A stretch of DNA of 64,000 nt from Limnohabitans sp. Rim8. Lineage in GTDB: Bacteria > Pseudomonadota > Gammaproteobacteria > Burkholderiales > Burkholderiaceae_C. Shown piece by piece: positions 34,674 through 43,906 of the stretch (positions within the stretch are counted from its first letter, which is position 1; the number at the start of each line of letters is the position of its first letter). Position numbers and translations under genes: made by a program. A model generated the notes under the pieces. The model saw nothing but the letters and a program-made list of their open reading frames with translations. It was not told where the DNA came from and searched no databases. The stretch spans positions 1 through 64,000 of the forward strand of contig NZ_CAMDLM010000016.1 of NCBI RefSeq assembly GCF_945901735.1, written 5' to 3'.

Positions 34674-36362
34674 TTAGGAATTGAATTGGTCGAGCACTTG
34701 GCCTGGCCCGTGGGGATGGTCCACATAGTCCTGACCGTCGTGCACTTTCACGCCATTGACCCAGACGCCATGGACGCCGGTGGCTTCGCGCACCATGCGC
34801 GTGCCACCGCCAGGCAAGTCTTGGCGTGGCAATGGTTTGGAGATGCCCACGCAGGCTGGGTCGAACAGCAGCAGGTCGGCGGGCAGGCCCACTTGCAGGC
34901 GACCCCGGTTGGGGATGCGAAAGCGGTCGGCAGGCTCGCTGGTCAGGCGGCGCACGCCTTCGGCTAGTGTGAAGTGGCCGGTGTCACGCACCCAGTGCGC
35001 TAAAAAGTACAGGCCAAAGCCTGCATCGCACATGTAGGTGAGGTGGGCACCCGCATCCGACAGCGTGATGACGCTGGCCGGGTGCTTGAGCGAGGGGGCC
35101 ACGCCGTCGTCGTTGTTGTTGAAAAACTTGCCCACGAAATGGGTGCCCAGGTCTTCCGACAGGGCCAGGTCAAAGAACACATCCACCGGGTCCAGCCCGC
35201 GTTGGTCGGCCAGCGCCTGGATGCTCACGCCTTCCAGCACCTGGTTGTCCGGACGCATGGTGTGTCCGACTTCGATGTGCCGCCAGTTGCCCAGAAACAA
35301 TATGCCCGCCTTGGGCTGGCGCAGGTTCTGGCGGAAGGCTTCGCGGAATTCGGCCGAGCGGTACAAGCCGGGCAGGGCGTCCGCCGTGGCGGTTTTGACC
35401 GCATCAAAGGCCGCATGGCTGAGCAGCACATAGGGGTCGGTCAAGGTGAAGTCAAAGGACAGCGGCTGGCAACTGGTCAGCACATACAGCTCGTGGCCGC
35501 GGGCCAGGGCCTGGGCACAGCGTTCATAGTAGGTGGCCCCCAGGCCCGGGTTGCCCTCGTTGTACATGGTCAGCACAGTGGAGATGTAGCCGGGCCGGCC
35601 GGTGTCTTGCACGATGGACTCCATCACGTCGGGGTTGGCGCGGCTGCCGGTGGCCATCATGAAGACGCCCTTGTTTTTCTCGCCCAGCACCCCGGCCAAG
35701 GCCCGCAACTCGCTTTCGGAGGCGATGGTGGACGGCATGGGGATGCCGCCATAGCCGCTGTGGTTGGGCGAGAAAGACGACGCAAAACCAATGGCACCGT
35801 GGTCCATGGCGTCGCGCACCAGGGCTTTCATGGTCTGCATTTGTTCGGGTGTGGGATCGACCTGGGCAGAGCCATCTGCGCCCATCACGGCGGTGCGGAT
35901 GACCGAGTGGCCTGCGAAGACGGCGGTGTTGACATAGGGGCCGATGCGGCGCAATTGGTCCATGTATTGGCCAAAAGACTCAAACTGCCAGTCCACGCCC
36001 GTCAGCAAGGATTGCAAGTCCATGCCTTCCACCACCGACAGGTTTTTCAGCATGGTCTCGCGCAGGTGCGCCGGGCAGGGCGCGATGCCAAAACCGCAAT
36101 TGCCAATCACCGCCGTGGTCACGCCCAGGGCAGGAGATGGCGACAGGGTGCGGTCCCAAGTGACTTGCGCGTCGTAGTGGGTGTGCAGGTCCACGATGCC
36201 CGGCATGAGGGCCAAACCCTGGGCATCGATGTTGTCGCGGGCGGGGCCGTCCACGGGGCCGATGTGGGTGATGCAGCCTTGCGAGACAGCGACATCGGCC
36301 ATGAGGGGTGGGCCACCCAAGCCGTCGTAAACCTGCGCATTGCGGATGATCAAGTCATGCAT
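34674..36362 (-). CDS. N-acyl-D-amino-acid deacylase / D-aminoacylase-like amidohydrolase
   Basis: 562 residues from the ATG at 36362. Amidohydrolase-superfamily barrel: MHDLIIRNAQVYDGLGGPP, then metal ligands in GIVDLHTHYDAQVTWD, VIGNCGFGIAPC (the Cys typical of D-aminoacylases), later GHSVIRTAVMG, and the distal DAGAHLTYMCDAGF with the catalytic Asp; a C-terminal beta-sandwich follows. It hydrolyses N-acyl-D-amino acids or a related cyclic amide in the cytosol. The Bug protein gene downstream suggests an imported substrate. The frame continues upstream to 36635 without conserved sequence. Confidence 0.9.
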   Translation of the reverse strand: MHDLIIRNAQVYDGLGGPPLMADVAVSQGCITHIGPVDGPARDNIDAQGLALMPGIVDLHTHYDAQVTWDRTLSPSPALGVTTAVIGNCGFGIAPCPAHLRETMLKNLSVVEGMDLQSLLTGVDWQFESFGQYMDQLRRIGPYVNTAVFAGHSVIRTAVMGADGSAQVDPTPEQMQTMKALVRDAMDHGAIGFASSFSPNHSGYGGIPMPSTIASESELRALAGVLGEKNKGVFMMATGSRANPDVMESIVQDTGRPGYISTVLTMYNEGNPGLGATYYERCAQALARGHELYVLTSCQPLSFDFTLTDPYVLLSHAAFDAVKTATADALPGLYRSAEFREAFRQNLRQPKAGILFLGNWRHIEVGHTMRPDNQVLEGVSIQALADQRGLDPVDVFFDLALSEDLGTHFVGKFFNNNDDGVAPSLKHPASVITLSDAGAHLTYMCDAGFGLYFLAHWVRDTGHFTLAEGVRRLTSEPADRFRIPNRGRLQVGLPADLLLFDPACVGISKPLPRQDLPGGGTRMVREATGVHGVWVNGVKVHDGQDYVDHPHGPGQVLDQFNS

Positions 36363-36674
36363 CTGTCTGAAGCCTTGCTGCTGTGAAAGTCGAGCGCGGG
36401 GGACATGCCCAACGATTTTTCGGACTATAGGCAGTTGCCTGCTGCAGGCTGTCGCGCAGTGGATATCAGGGTTTTCCAGACCCGCCAGGGTTTCCATGGC
36501 GCTGCACCGCCAGGCGCGCCCAGTGCGGCAGCAGGTGCTTGAGCATGAACAGCGCGTGGGTGTCGCGCAAAGCAAAGCAAGCATTAGGTGAAAACACAAA
36601 CCATCGAAATAATGCGCTGCACCAGGGGCCTCCATGGGTGGCTGGGCGGTCTGTTGGCCCTGACGGGAGAGATC
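36363..36674. other. divergent intergenic region, no gene supported
   Basis: Separates the D-aminoacylase gene from the acyl-CoA dehydrogenase genes and must hold promoters for both directions. I see no clear operator, RNA or repeat. A minus-strand open stretch around 36480-36590 has protein-like codon use but no recognisable family, and I do not call it. Confidence 0.4.
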
Positions 36675-36710
36675 ATGAAGACGTTGTTTTTAAAAGGGGT
36701 GTTGGCATGA
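36675..36710 (+). CDS. possible 11-residue leader peptide coupled to acyl-CoA dehydrogenase
   Basis: ATG at 36675 preceded by a strong GGGAGAGATC site; the frame encodes MKTLFLKGVLA and stops at 36708-36710. The stop overlaps the ATG of the acyl-CoA dehydrogenase as ATGA. The leader has the better ribosome-binding site, so it could serve to deliver ribosomes to the dehydrogenase start. Too short for coding statistics. Confidence 0.35.
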   Translation: MKTLFLKGVLA

Positions 36711-37864
36711 GCCAGCTGGATTCGTTGAACCCGTCGGCCATTCCTGCGCAAGACGAAGCCTTGCGCCAAGAGGTGCGGATTTTTTTGACCGAAGCCATGC
36801 GCGGTGTGCCGGCCCATGTGCGCGCCCGCTCCTGGATGGGTTATGACCCCGCCTTCAGCCGCGAGCTGGGCCGCCGGGGTTGGTTGGGCATCACGTTTGC
36901 GCCGGCCTATGGCGGTGCAGGGCGCAGCGCGTTTGCGCGTTATGTGCTGGTCGAAGAATTTTTGAACTTTGGCGCGCCCGTGGGTTCGCACTGGATCGCT
37001 GACCGCCAAAGCGGCCCCTTGCTGCTCAAGTACGGCACCGAAGCGCAAAAGCAGCGCTACCTTCCCCCCATCTGCCGGGGCGAAGCTTTTTACTGCATTG
37101 GCATGAGCGAGCCCGGTGCAGGTTCGGACCTGGCCAGCGTGCGCACCCGCGCTTTGCCCAATGAATCGGGTTGGCTGTTGAACGGCCAAAAAATCTGGAC
37201 CACCAATGCCCACAACTGCCACTTCATGATCGCGCTGGTGCGCACCCGTGGCGAGGCGGGTGACCGCCAAAAGGGCTTGTCGCAGGTGATCGTCGACTTG
37301 TCCTTGCCGGGCGTCACGGTGCGGCCCATCGTGGACCAGTCGGGCGACAGCCATTTTTGTGAAGTGTTTTTTGAGAATGTGCAGTTGGGGCCTGACGCTT
37401 TGGTGGGCGACGAAGGCGGGGGTTGGGACCAAGTCACGGCCGAGCTGGCCTTTGAGCGCAGCGGGCCGGAGCGCTTGTTCTCCAGCATCGCCTTGTTCGA
37501 CGAATGGCTGGCCTATGTGCGCACGCCGCAAGGCCGCACCCCCCAGGCCCAGCGCCTGGCGGGCAAGATCCTGAGTCAGCTGGCGCCGCTGCGCGCCATG
37601 TCGGTGGCCATCACCGAAAAACTCACGCGGGGCGAAAGCCCGGTGGTCGAGGCGGCCTTGGTCAAAGACCTGGGCACAGGCGTGGAGCAGCTGATCCCGG
37701 CGACGATTGCCGACGACTTGTTCTCGCGCGACGCTGCCAATGTGCCGGCCGAATTGCTCAACACCCTCAACTACACCACGCAAGTGGCGCCCAGCTACTC
37801 GCTGCGCGGCGGCACACGCGACATCCTGCTCGGCATGATCGCCCGTGGGCTGGGTCTGCGCTGA
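36707..37864 (+). CDS. acyl-CoA dehydrogenase (first of a pair)
   Basis: 385 residues from the ATG at 36707. Typical ACAD layout: helical N-domain with GRRGWLGITFAPAYGGAG, middle beta-domain FYCIGMSEPGAGSDLASVRT and LNGQKIWTTNAHNCHFMI (FAD-contacting), and a C-terminal helical domain ending LRGGTRDILLGMIARGLGLR. It oxidises an acyl-CoA to the enoyl-CoA and passes electrons to ETF. A second ACAD starts 12 bp downstream; adjacent non-identical ACADs of this kind can form heterotetramers, as known for steroid degradation (family knowledge). Substrate unknown. Confidence 0.93.
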   Translation: MSQLDSLNPSAIPAQDEALRQEVRIFLTEAMRGVPAHVRARSWMGYDPAFSRELGRRGWLGITFAPAYGGAGRSAFARYVLVEEFLNFGAPVGSHWIADRQSGPLLLKYGTEAQKQRYLPPICRGEAFYCIGMSEPGAGSDLASVRTRALPNESGWLLNGQKIWTTNAHNCHFMIALVRTRGEAGDRQKGLSQVIVDLSLPGVTVRPIVDQSGDSHFCEVFFENVQLGPDALVGDEGGGWDQVTAELAFERSGPERLFSSIALFDEWLAYVRTPQGRTPQAQRLAGKILSQLAPLRAMSVAITEKLTRGESPVVEAALVKDLGTGVEQLIPATIADDLFSRDAANVPAELLNTLNYTTQVAPSYSLRGGTRDILLGMIARGLGLR

Positions 37865-37876
37865 AAAGGACACACC

Positions 37877-38878
37877 ATGGACGATCTTTTTTCTGACGCT
37901 GTGAAAGCGCTGCTGACCGACCATTGCACGCCTGCGGTGGTGCGCGCCATCGAAGCGGGCCAGCCGCGCGCGGCTTTGTGGCAGCAACTGGAGGCCGCGG
38001 GCTTTGCCGATGCGCTGGTGCCCGAGTCTGCGGGCGGATCAGGGCTGACGTTGGCCGATGTGTACCCGGTGCTGGAGTTGTGCGGCAGCTATGCCGTGCC
38101 CCTGCCGTTGGGCGAGACCTTGCTGGCGCGGGGCCTCTTGGCCCATGCGGGCGTGTCCGCGCCAAAAGGCTCGGTGGTCTTCGGTACGGGGCAGTTGGCC
38201 AGCGATGGCCGTCTGCACTGCGCGCAGGTGCGCTGCGGTACACAAGCCGACTGGGTGCTGGTGTCGTGTGGCGGCGTTTGCCGATTGCTGCCCGTGGCTT
38301 GTGCCCAAATGCAAGTGGCCGGGTTTTGCCTGGACGCACAAATCAGCTGGCCGCAAGCGGCTTGGGACGCTGCACAGGCAGTGCCTGGAACGCATGATCT
38401 GGTGACCTTGCAGGCGGCCCTGTATGCCGCCCAGTTGGCTGGGGCGCTGATGGCCGTGTTCAGCCGCACGCTGCAATACGCCAACGACCGGCAGCAGTTT
38501 GGCAAGCCCATTGGCAAGTTCCAAGCGATCCAGCACCAGCTGAGCGTCATGTCCGAGCACGCCTTTGCCGCCCGCATGGCGGCCCAGTTGGGGCTGTCCG
38601 CTGCGGGCCCGGTGCCCGACCGTTTGCGCGTGGCGATGGCCAAGGCCCGCACCAGCGAGGCGGCGCTCGAAGTGGCGGGCCTGAGCCACGCCATCCACGG
38701 GGCGATCGGCTTCACGCGAGAGTTTGACCTGCAGCTGTACACCCGCAGGCTGCATGCTTGGCGGCAAGCGGCCGGGTCAGAGTCTTACTGGCACGATGTC
38801 TTGGGCCAGGCCTTGCTGGACAGCCCCGAGCCGCTCAGCCTGGACCTGATGCGCACACTCACCGATGCGGTGGATTGA
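37877..38878 (+). CDS. acyl-CoA dehydrogenase (second, shorter subunit)
   Basis: 333 residues, shorter than a canonical ACAD (about 380). N-terminal LEAAGFADALVPESAGGSGL and C-terminal YANDRQQFGKPIGKFQAIQH, then SHAIHGAIGFTREFDLQLYT, are conserved. The middle beta-domain is reduced and lacks the usual SEPGAGSD-type FAD loop. This suggests a partner subunit that supplies some cofactor contacts to the preceding ACAD rather than a self-sufficient enzyme (inference). Co-directional and tightly spaced with its neighbours. Confidence 0.9.
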   Translation: MDDLFSDAVKALLTDHCTPAVVRAIEAGQPRAALWQQLEAAGFADALVPESAGGSGLTLADVYPVLELCGSYAVPLPLGETLLARGLLAHAGVSAPKGSVVFGTGQLASDGRLHCAQVRCGTQADWVLVSCGGVCRLLPVACAQMQVAGFCLDAQISWPQAAWDAAQAVPGTHDLVTLQAALYAAQLAGALMAVFSRTLQYANDRQQFGKPIGKFQAIQHQLSVMSEHAFAARMAAQLGLSAAGPVPDRLRVAMAKARTSEAALEVAGLSHAIHGAIGFTREFDLQLYTRRLHAWRQAAGSESYWHDVLGQALLDSPEPLSLDLMRTLTDAVD

Positions 38879-38899
38879 TTTTTTTATTCAGGAAGTTTC

Positions 38900-39694
38900 A
38901 TGAGCCATTTTCTCAACATCACCCGTGAGGGCACCATCGTCATCCTCACCATGAGCCATCCCGAGACCCGCAACGCCCTGACCGGCAACACGGCGGTTGA
39001 AGAGTTTGTGCAGGCTTGTGCCGACATCACCAAGGACACCAGCGTCCGCGCGGTGATCCTGACGGCCGAAGGCCCGGTCTTCAGCTCGGGTGGCAACGTG
39101 AAGGACATGCTGCGCTACCAAACCCAGCAGCTCAAGCCCGATGTGATCCGTGAGGAGTACCGCAACGGCATCCAGCGCCTGCCCAAGGCGCTGTACAACC
39201 TCGATGTGCCGGTGATCGCCGCCATCAACGGCCCGGCCATTGGCGCGGGGCTCGACTTGACCTGCATGTGCGACATCCGCATCGCCTCGGACAAAGCCAC
39301 CTTTGCCGAGAGTTTTGTGAAAGTGGGCATCGTGCCGGGTGATGGCGGGGCCTGGCTTTTGCCGCGCGCGGTGGGCGCGTCCAAGGCGGCCGAGATGGCC
39401 TTCACGGGCGAGGCCCTGACGGCCCAGCAGGCGCTGGCCTGTGGTTTGGTGTCGCGGGTGGTGGCGCCTGAACAGTTGCTGCCCGAAGCCATGGCGCTGG
39501 CCCGCAAGATCGCGGCCAACCCGGGCGCGGTGCTGCGCATGACCAAGCGTTTGCTGCGCGAAGGTGAGCGCAGTTCATTGGAGTCCTTGCTGGAGTTGTC
39601 GGCGGGCTACCAAGCCATTGCCCACATGACCACCGATCACCACGAGGCGGTGAACGCCTTCATCGAAAAGCGCCCGCCCCAATTTTCGGCCTGA
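38900..39694 (+). CDS. enoyl-CoA hydratase/isomerase (crotonase) family protein
   Basis: 264 residues. Oxyanion-hole regions are clear: EGPVFSSGGNVKDML and NGPAIGAGLDLTCMCDIRIA. In the catalytic segment FAESFVKVGIVPGDGGAWLL the positions of the two glutamates of classical hydratases are not Glu (Asp in GAGLDL, Phe at the second site), while an Asp is present in PGDGG. This points to an isomerase or another crotonase reaction and not to simple hydration. It follows the two ACADs by 21 bp and likely acts on their product. Confidence 0.9.
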   Translation: MSHFLNITREGTIVILTMSHPETRNALTGNTAVEEFVQACADITKDTSVRAVILTAEGPVFSSGGNVKDMLRYQTQQLKPDVIREEYRNGIQRLPKALYNLDVPVIAAINGPAIGAGLDLTCMCDIRIASDKATFAESFVKVGIVPGDGGAWLLPRAVGASKAAEMAFTGEALTAQQALACGLVSRVVAPEQLLPEAMALARKIAANPGAVLRMTKRLLREGERSSLESLLELSAGYQAIAHMTTDHHEAVNAFIEKRPPQFSA

Positions 39695-39736
39695 AGGCGC
39701 GTGCCACGCCGATCGCCCACGGGGTGGGCCCTTGCT

Positions 39737-39999
39737 GCATGTCGGGGCTGAAGCCACCGAAGATGTCGGACCTGAAGGCACCGACCTACAAATGCCAATC
39801 TCATCGCGGGGGCGCGACATGCCTCTCGTAGGTCGGGCCTTGATGGTCCGACAGCCATCCCTTCGCGGAGCGACATTTTCAAGGGGTGCTGGTGCACCGA
39901 AGATGTCGGACATGAAGGCACCGACCTGCAAATGCCAATCCCCCGTAGGTCGGGCCTTGATGGTCCGACGTGGGTCTATTCGCAAAGCGACATTTCAAA
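39737..39999. repeat. family-A composite elements (one full ~169-bp copy plus partial copies)
   Basis: The full copy runs about 39762-39930: an inverted core, a linker containing GGGGGCGCGACAT, a direct core GTAGGTCGGGCCTTGATGGT, a conserved middle (CCATCCCTTCGCGGAGCGAC) and a final inverted core ending CCGACCTGCAAA. A 39-bp stretch (39762-39800) recurs at 39902-39940, followed by a truncated copy (39945-39999). The block fills the convergent space between the crotonase and the HtrA-like gene. Confidence 0.9.
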
Positions 40000-41023
40000 T
40001 CCCGCTGGGCCTTTTTAATGCCGTTGCGCGGTCGGTGCTCAGCAGCTCAACCTCGCGGCTTTGGCCTTGGCTGCGCACGGTCAGGGTCAAGCGGCTGCCG
40101 GCAGGCCCCAAGGCCCGCAGGCGGCGGTAAAAGTCGGGCAGGTCCTGCAGTATTTGGCCTTGCAGGGCGATCAAGGTGTCGCCCACGGCGATGCCTGCCT
40201 GTGCTGCGGGGCTGCCAGGCGATACACGCAATACGGCCAAACCGCCACTGGGCAGGCGCTGGCTGGTGATGCCCAGCCAGGGCGTGGCCGGGCCGGTGCG
40301 CTTGCCGCTGCGCACCAAGTCAGACAGAGGGTCTTTGACGAGGTTCACGGGCACAAACAAATTGCCCGGCAGTGGCACTTGGTCGCCAAACACGTCTTGC
40401 ACCAACAAAGAGCCGATGCCGACCAAGTGGCCTTGGTCGTCGAACAAGCCCGCGCCACTCCAGTTGTTAACCGCGGGCAGCGTCATCAGGGGGGCTTCCA
40501 ACAGGTATTCCCAAGTGCCTGCGAAGACTTTTCTGGAGACCAACTCCAGCTGTGTGGGGGCGGCCTCACTTTGACCCAGCGTCCAGAGTTTGCCGGGTGT
40601 GGGCAAGGTGTCCGAGTCGCCCAGTGGCACGGACTCCAGGCGCAAGGGGATCAGGGTGCGAATCAGCCCCAGGCCACTGAGGTTGTCCACGGCCCGCACT
40701 TGGCCTGGAATGCGGCGGCCTTGGTGGTCGATCAGGTCCACGCTTTCGGCTTCGAGCAGCAGGTAACCAATGGTCAGCACCAGGTCGGGGCCAATCACCA
40801 CGCCCGTGCCTTCGCGGCGCTGGCCCAGGGTGCGGCTGGTGCTGGCCTGCGCGTCGCTGCGGCTTTGCACCGTGACCACGGACTGCATGACCCTTTGCAG
40901 AGGCTCTGGCGGCAAGGTGATGGGGACGTCTGGCTTGGCTTCAAGCGGGGTGACAGGCTGTGCCCAAGCCAGCGTGAAAGACAACAAGCCGGTGCATAAA
41001 GCGGTCAAAAATCGGTGCTGCAT
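39995..41023 (-). CDS. HtrA/DegQ-like exported protein with degenerate protease triad
   Basis: 342 residues from the ATG at 41023, preceded by AGGGA (ATG at 41029 also possible). Signal peptide to about LAWAQ; then a trypsin-like domain and one PDZ domain (TPWLGITSQRLPSGGLAVLR and SPAAQAGIAVGDTLIALQGQ). At the triad positions the His segment reads VLTIGYLLLEAESV where HtrA proteins have TNxHV, the Asp segment reads DNLSGLGLIR, and only the Ser remains (NNWSGAGLFDDQG). It is therefore probably proteolytically inactive and acts as a periplasmic binding or chaperone protein. Confidence 0.88.
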   Translation of the reverse strand: MQHRFLTALCTGLLSFTLAWAQPVTPLEAKPDVPITLPPEPLQRVMQSVVTVQSRSDAQASTSRTLGQRREGTGVVIGPDLVLTIGYLLLEAESVDLIDHQGRRIPGQVRAVDNLSGLGLIRTLIPLRLESVPLGDSDTLPTPGKLWTLGQSEAAPTQLELVSRKVFAGTWEYLLEAPLMTLPAVNNWSGAGLFDDQGHLVGIGSLLVQDVFGDQVPLPGNLFVPVNLVKDPLSDLVRSGKRTGPATPWLGITSQRLPSGGLAVLRVSPGSPAAQAGIAVGDTLIALQGQILQDLPDFYRRLRALGPAGSRLTLTVRSQGQSREVELLSTDRATALKRPSGI

Positions 41024-41151
41024 GCCCATTCCCTAGAAAAATTGGCGCTCTAGCAGCGCAAATCTATTTTGTGCCTTGCCTCTTAACCCCATGCCCGGAA
41101 AGCCTAATGATTCGGCCCTGCGACGTTTTCAAATGTCGGCCCAAGGGGATG

Positions 41152-41175
41152 GACCCCGGGTCTTCGCCCGGGGTC
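41152..41175. terminator. 9-bp hairpin between acyl-CoA synthetase and HtrA-like genes
   Basis: GACCCCGGG and CCCGGGGTC with a 6-nt loop TCTTCG (a stable tetraloop-like turn). No T-tract follows on either strand, so termination is uncertain. It lies downstream of the acyl-CoA synthetase gene and could instead stabilise its mRNA 3' end. Confidence 0.4.
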
Positions 41176-41210
41176 ACAGCCGCAGGGGCTGCGCTCGCCA
41201 TTCAACTTCA

Positions 41211-42884
41211 TCAGGCCGGAAAGCGCTCGCGCAGTTTGAGTTTGTAAAACTTGCCGGTGGAGGTGCGGGGCACGGCGTCGATGAACTCGTAGCGATCGGG
41301 CACCTGCCACTTGGCAAAGCCGTGCTGCAGCAGGTGCGCGGCAAAGTCTTCGGGCCGGGGCGCCTGACCTTGTGCGTGACCGAGTTTGAGCACGATGCAG
41401 GCCAGCGGCCGCTCGCTCCATTTGGGGTCGGGGATGGCGATCACCGCCGCTTCGGCCACGTCGGGGTGGGCCATCAGGGCGTTTTCCAGATCCACCGAGC
41501 TGATCCACTCGCCGCCGGACTTGATCAGGTCTTTGGTGCGGTCGGTGATGCGCACAAAACCCAGGGCGTCCACGCTGGCCACATCGCCGGTGCGCAGCCA
41601 GCCGTCGGCGCTGAACTTGTCTTCGCTCACGGGCACCTGGTGGTAGCTGCCGGTGATGAAGGGGCCGCGCACCTGGATTTCACCCACATGCTGGCCGTCC
41701 CAATGGGCATCGAGTCCGTCTTCGCCCCGGATGCGCAATTCGGTCAAGGGCACCGGCACGCCTGCCATGGCGGCGCGGCGGTAGCGCTCGTCGGGCGATG
41801 CGTCTTTCAGCTCCGACTTGGGGTAAGACACGGTGCACAAAGGCGAGGTTTCGGTCATGCCCCAGCCTTGCATAATCCAGATGCCGTGCCGGTCAAAGGC
41901 GCGGATCATCGTCTCTGGCACGGCCGCGCCGCCCACCAAAGAGCGCATGCCAGCGGGCAGCTTCCAGCGGCCCGGCTGGGTGCTTTGCGCAGCCTCAAAA
42001 GCCTGGATCAGCCCCATCCAAATGGTGGGCACGCCCAGCGACAGCGTGGGGGGCTCGGCCGTCATCAGGTCCAGCAAATCCTCCGGGTGCAGGTGCGGCC
42101 CAGGAAACACGAGCTTGACGCCCATCATCACCGCGCCGTAGGGGATGCCCCAGCTGTTGGCATGGAACATGGGCGTCACAGGCAAGATCACATCGCTGCC
42201 CTTGAGGCCCCAAAAGTCACCCAAACAGCCCACCAGGGTGTGCAAGAGGGTGGAGCGGTGCGAGTACACCACGCCTTTGGGGCGACCCGTGGTGCCCGAG
42301 GTGTAGCACATCGACACCGCATCGTCTTCGGCATGCGGGGCGTATTGAAAGCCCTGTGCATCGGTGCTGGCCAGCAGCTGTTCGTAGTCGGTGAAGGGCG
42401 CGGGCACGGCGGCACCGGAGAAGGGAAAGACGATCACGCGTTCAAAGTGGTACAGGTGCGCAAACTGCTGGTACAGCGGCAGCAACACGTCGTCGATGAT
42501 CAGTACCCTGTCTTGCGCGTCGCCCGCGATCCAGGCGATCTCTTCGGGCGACAGGCGCAAGTTGAGCGTGTGCATCACCCCGCCTGCGGCCGGGATGCCG
42601 AAATAGCACTCCAGGTGCGCGTGGTGGTTCCAGCACAGCGTGGCCACGCGTTCGCCTTTTTGCAGCCCCAGGTTTTGCAGGGCCTGCGCCAGCTGGCGCG
42701 TGCGTTGGTAAAACTCGCCATAGCGGTGCCTGCGCAGCGACTTGTCGGGCAGGCGCGAGACGATCTCGTTGCTGGCAAACAAAGTGCCCGCACGCTCGAG
42801 CAAATGGTTCAGCGACAAGGGCATCTGCATCATGGTGCTGCAGATGGGCGACGGGGCAGCGGATTCAGAAGAAGCTGTGGTCAT
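41211..42884 (-). CDS. long/medium-chain acyl-CoA synthetase (AMP-binding)
   Basis: 557 residues from the ATG at 42884. ANL-family motifs in order: A3 [21 protein letters not shown]5 [10 protein letters not shown]7 [12 protein letters not shown]8 [19 protein letters not shown], and A10 [10 protein letters not shown] with the catalytic lysine. It activates a carboxylic acid to acyl-CoA through an acyl-AMP. The absence of a membrane segment fits a cytosolic enzyme. It sits with ACADs, a crotonase and a CoA transferase, forming a plausible beta-oxidation-like set, although orientation differs. Confidence 0.94.
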   Translation of the reverse strand: MTTASSESAAPSPICSTMMQMPLSLNHLLERAGTLFASNEIVSRLPDKSLRRHRYGEFYQRTRQLAQALQNLGLQKGERVATLCWNHHAHLECYFGIPAAGGVMHTLNLRLSPEEIAWIAGDAQDRVLIIDDVLLPLYQQFAHLYHFERVIVFPFSGAAVPAPFTDYEQLLASTDAQGFQYAPHAEDDAVSMCYTSGTTGRPKGVVYSHRSTLLHTLVGCLGDFWGLKGSDVILPVTPMFHANSWGIPYGAVMMGVKLVFPGPHLHPEDLLDLMTAEPPTLSLGVPTIWMGLIQAFEAAQSTQPGRWKLPAGMRSLVGGAAVPETMIRAFDRHGIWIMQGWGMTETSPLCTVSYPKSELKDASPDERYRRAAMAGVPVPLTELRIRGEDGLDAHWDGQHVGEIQVRGPFITGSYHQVPVSEDKFSADGWLRTGDVASVDALGFVRITDRTKDLIKSGGEWISSVDLENALMAHPDVAEAAVIAIPDPKWSERPLACIVLKLGHAQGQAPRPEDFAAHLLQHGFAKWQVPDRYEFIDAVPRTSTGKFYKLKLRERFPA

Positions 42885-43002
42885 GAAGGGCGAGGGTTGA
42901 ACTTGACAGCCCAAATCATGCTGCCCGCACCGCACGCCGTACGCTAGGGAAAACCCAAGGACCGTGACACTTATTGATTCTGACCGTAAAAGTCTGAATT
43001 TT

Positions 43003-43107
43003 GTAGGTCGGTGCCTTCAGGTCTGACATGGCGGGTGGTGCACCGTTGCCGTTTGACATGTCGCTTCGCGAGAAGATGAAATGTCGGACCATAAAGGCCC
43101 GACCTAC
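43003..43107. repeat. family-A composite element, 105 bp
   Basis: Begins GTAGGTCGGTGCCTTCAGGT and ends ATAAAGGCCCGACCTAC, so the two cores are inverted relative to each other. The centre contains TGGTGCACCG and TCGCTTCGCGAGAAGATGAA, homologous to the other composite copies. It lies between the acyl-CoA synthetase and flavin-reductase genes, both on the minus strand. Confidence 0.88.
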
Positions 43108-43167
43108 GAGGGATGACCGACTTGCACCGCGTGACTTCAAACATCATGGGGCCGGATCGATGGCAAC

Positions 43168-43803
43168 TCACTTGGGCAAATCGCGGGCACCGCTTTCGGG
43201 GCGGTGCATCTTGAACAGTTGCTCAGGTCCGATGCTGAAGTAATCGGCCGGGCCGCCCCCGCGCAAAATGTGCCCGGCATTGGCCGTGTCGTAGACCCCG
43301 TTGGCAATCAAGCGCTGGTCGATGTGCACCCCAATCACCTGGCCAAACACCATCCAGGTCTCGATCTTTTTGCCGTCCAGATTTTCGAGTTGCAAAATTT
43401 GCGTGCAGCGGCACTCAAAGCTCACCGGGCTTTGTGCCACGCGCGGCACGCCCACGATGCGAGAGGGCTCGGGGCTCAAGCCCGCCAGGTCGAACTCGTT
43501 CACCTCGGGCGGCACCGCCTCGCAGGTCTGGTTCATCCCCTCAGCCAAGTCACGCGTGACCAGGTTCCAGACAAACTCGCCCGTGGCTTCGATGTTGTTG
43601 AGCGAGTCCTTGCGCCCGACACTGGAAAACCCGATCAGCGGCGGCACGTAATTGAAGGCGTTGAAAAAACTGTACGGTGCCAGATTGAGCACACCGCTGG
43701 CGCTGCGGCTGGACACCCAACCGATGGGCCGGGGACCCACGATGGCGTTGAACGGGTCGTGCTTGAGGCCGTGGCCCAGGTGGGGTTCGTAGAAGTGCAT
43801 CAT
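43168..43803 (-). CDS. flavin reductase family protein (FMN-binding split barrel)
   Basis: 211 residues. N-terminal FNAIVGPRPIGWVSSRSASG, then LAPYSFFNAFNYVPPLIGFS, typical of the flavin-reductase-like/FMN split-barrel domain. Mid part VWNLVTRDLAEGMNQTCEAV. It binds FMN and may supply reduced flavin to a monooxygenase or act as an oxidoreductase. No monooxygenase gene is adjacent. The first two codons are both ATG; the exact start is not decided. Confidence 0.9.
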   Translation of the reverse strand: MMHFYEPHLGHGLKHDPFNAIVGPRPIGWVSSRSASGVLNLAPYSFFNAFNYVPPLIGFSSVGRKDSLNNIEATGEFVWNLVTRDLAEGMNQTCEAVPPEVNEFDLAGLSPEPSRIVGVPRVAQSPVSFECRCTQILQLENLDGKKIETWMVFGQVIGVHIDQRLIANGVYDTANAGHILRGGGPADYFSIGPEQLFKMHRPESGARDLPK

Positions 43804-43906
43804 GTTGGCACTTTAATGTGAGGCTGGGGTCAAACCAGTCATGTGCATGACAAAGCGACAGTTGACCTGGGTGTGGGACGAACTGTCGTTGGGCCTTGGT
43901 GTTCGC

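Noticed and set aside
36480-36600. Possible gene fragment between the D-aminoacylase and ACAD genes on the minus strand
   Set aside because: Short open stretch with plausible codons but no recognisable family or start.
36539-36706. Longer N-terminus for the first acyl-CoA dehydrogenase
   Set aside because: No family similarity before MSQLDSLN and the ATG at 36707 has a suitable AAAAGGGG site.
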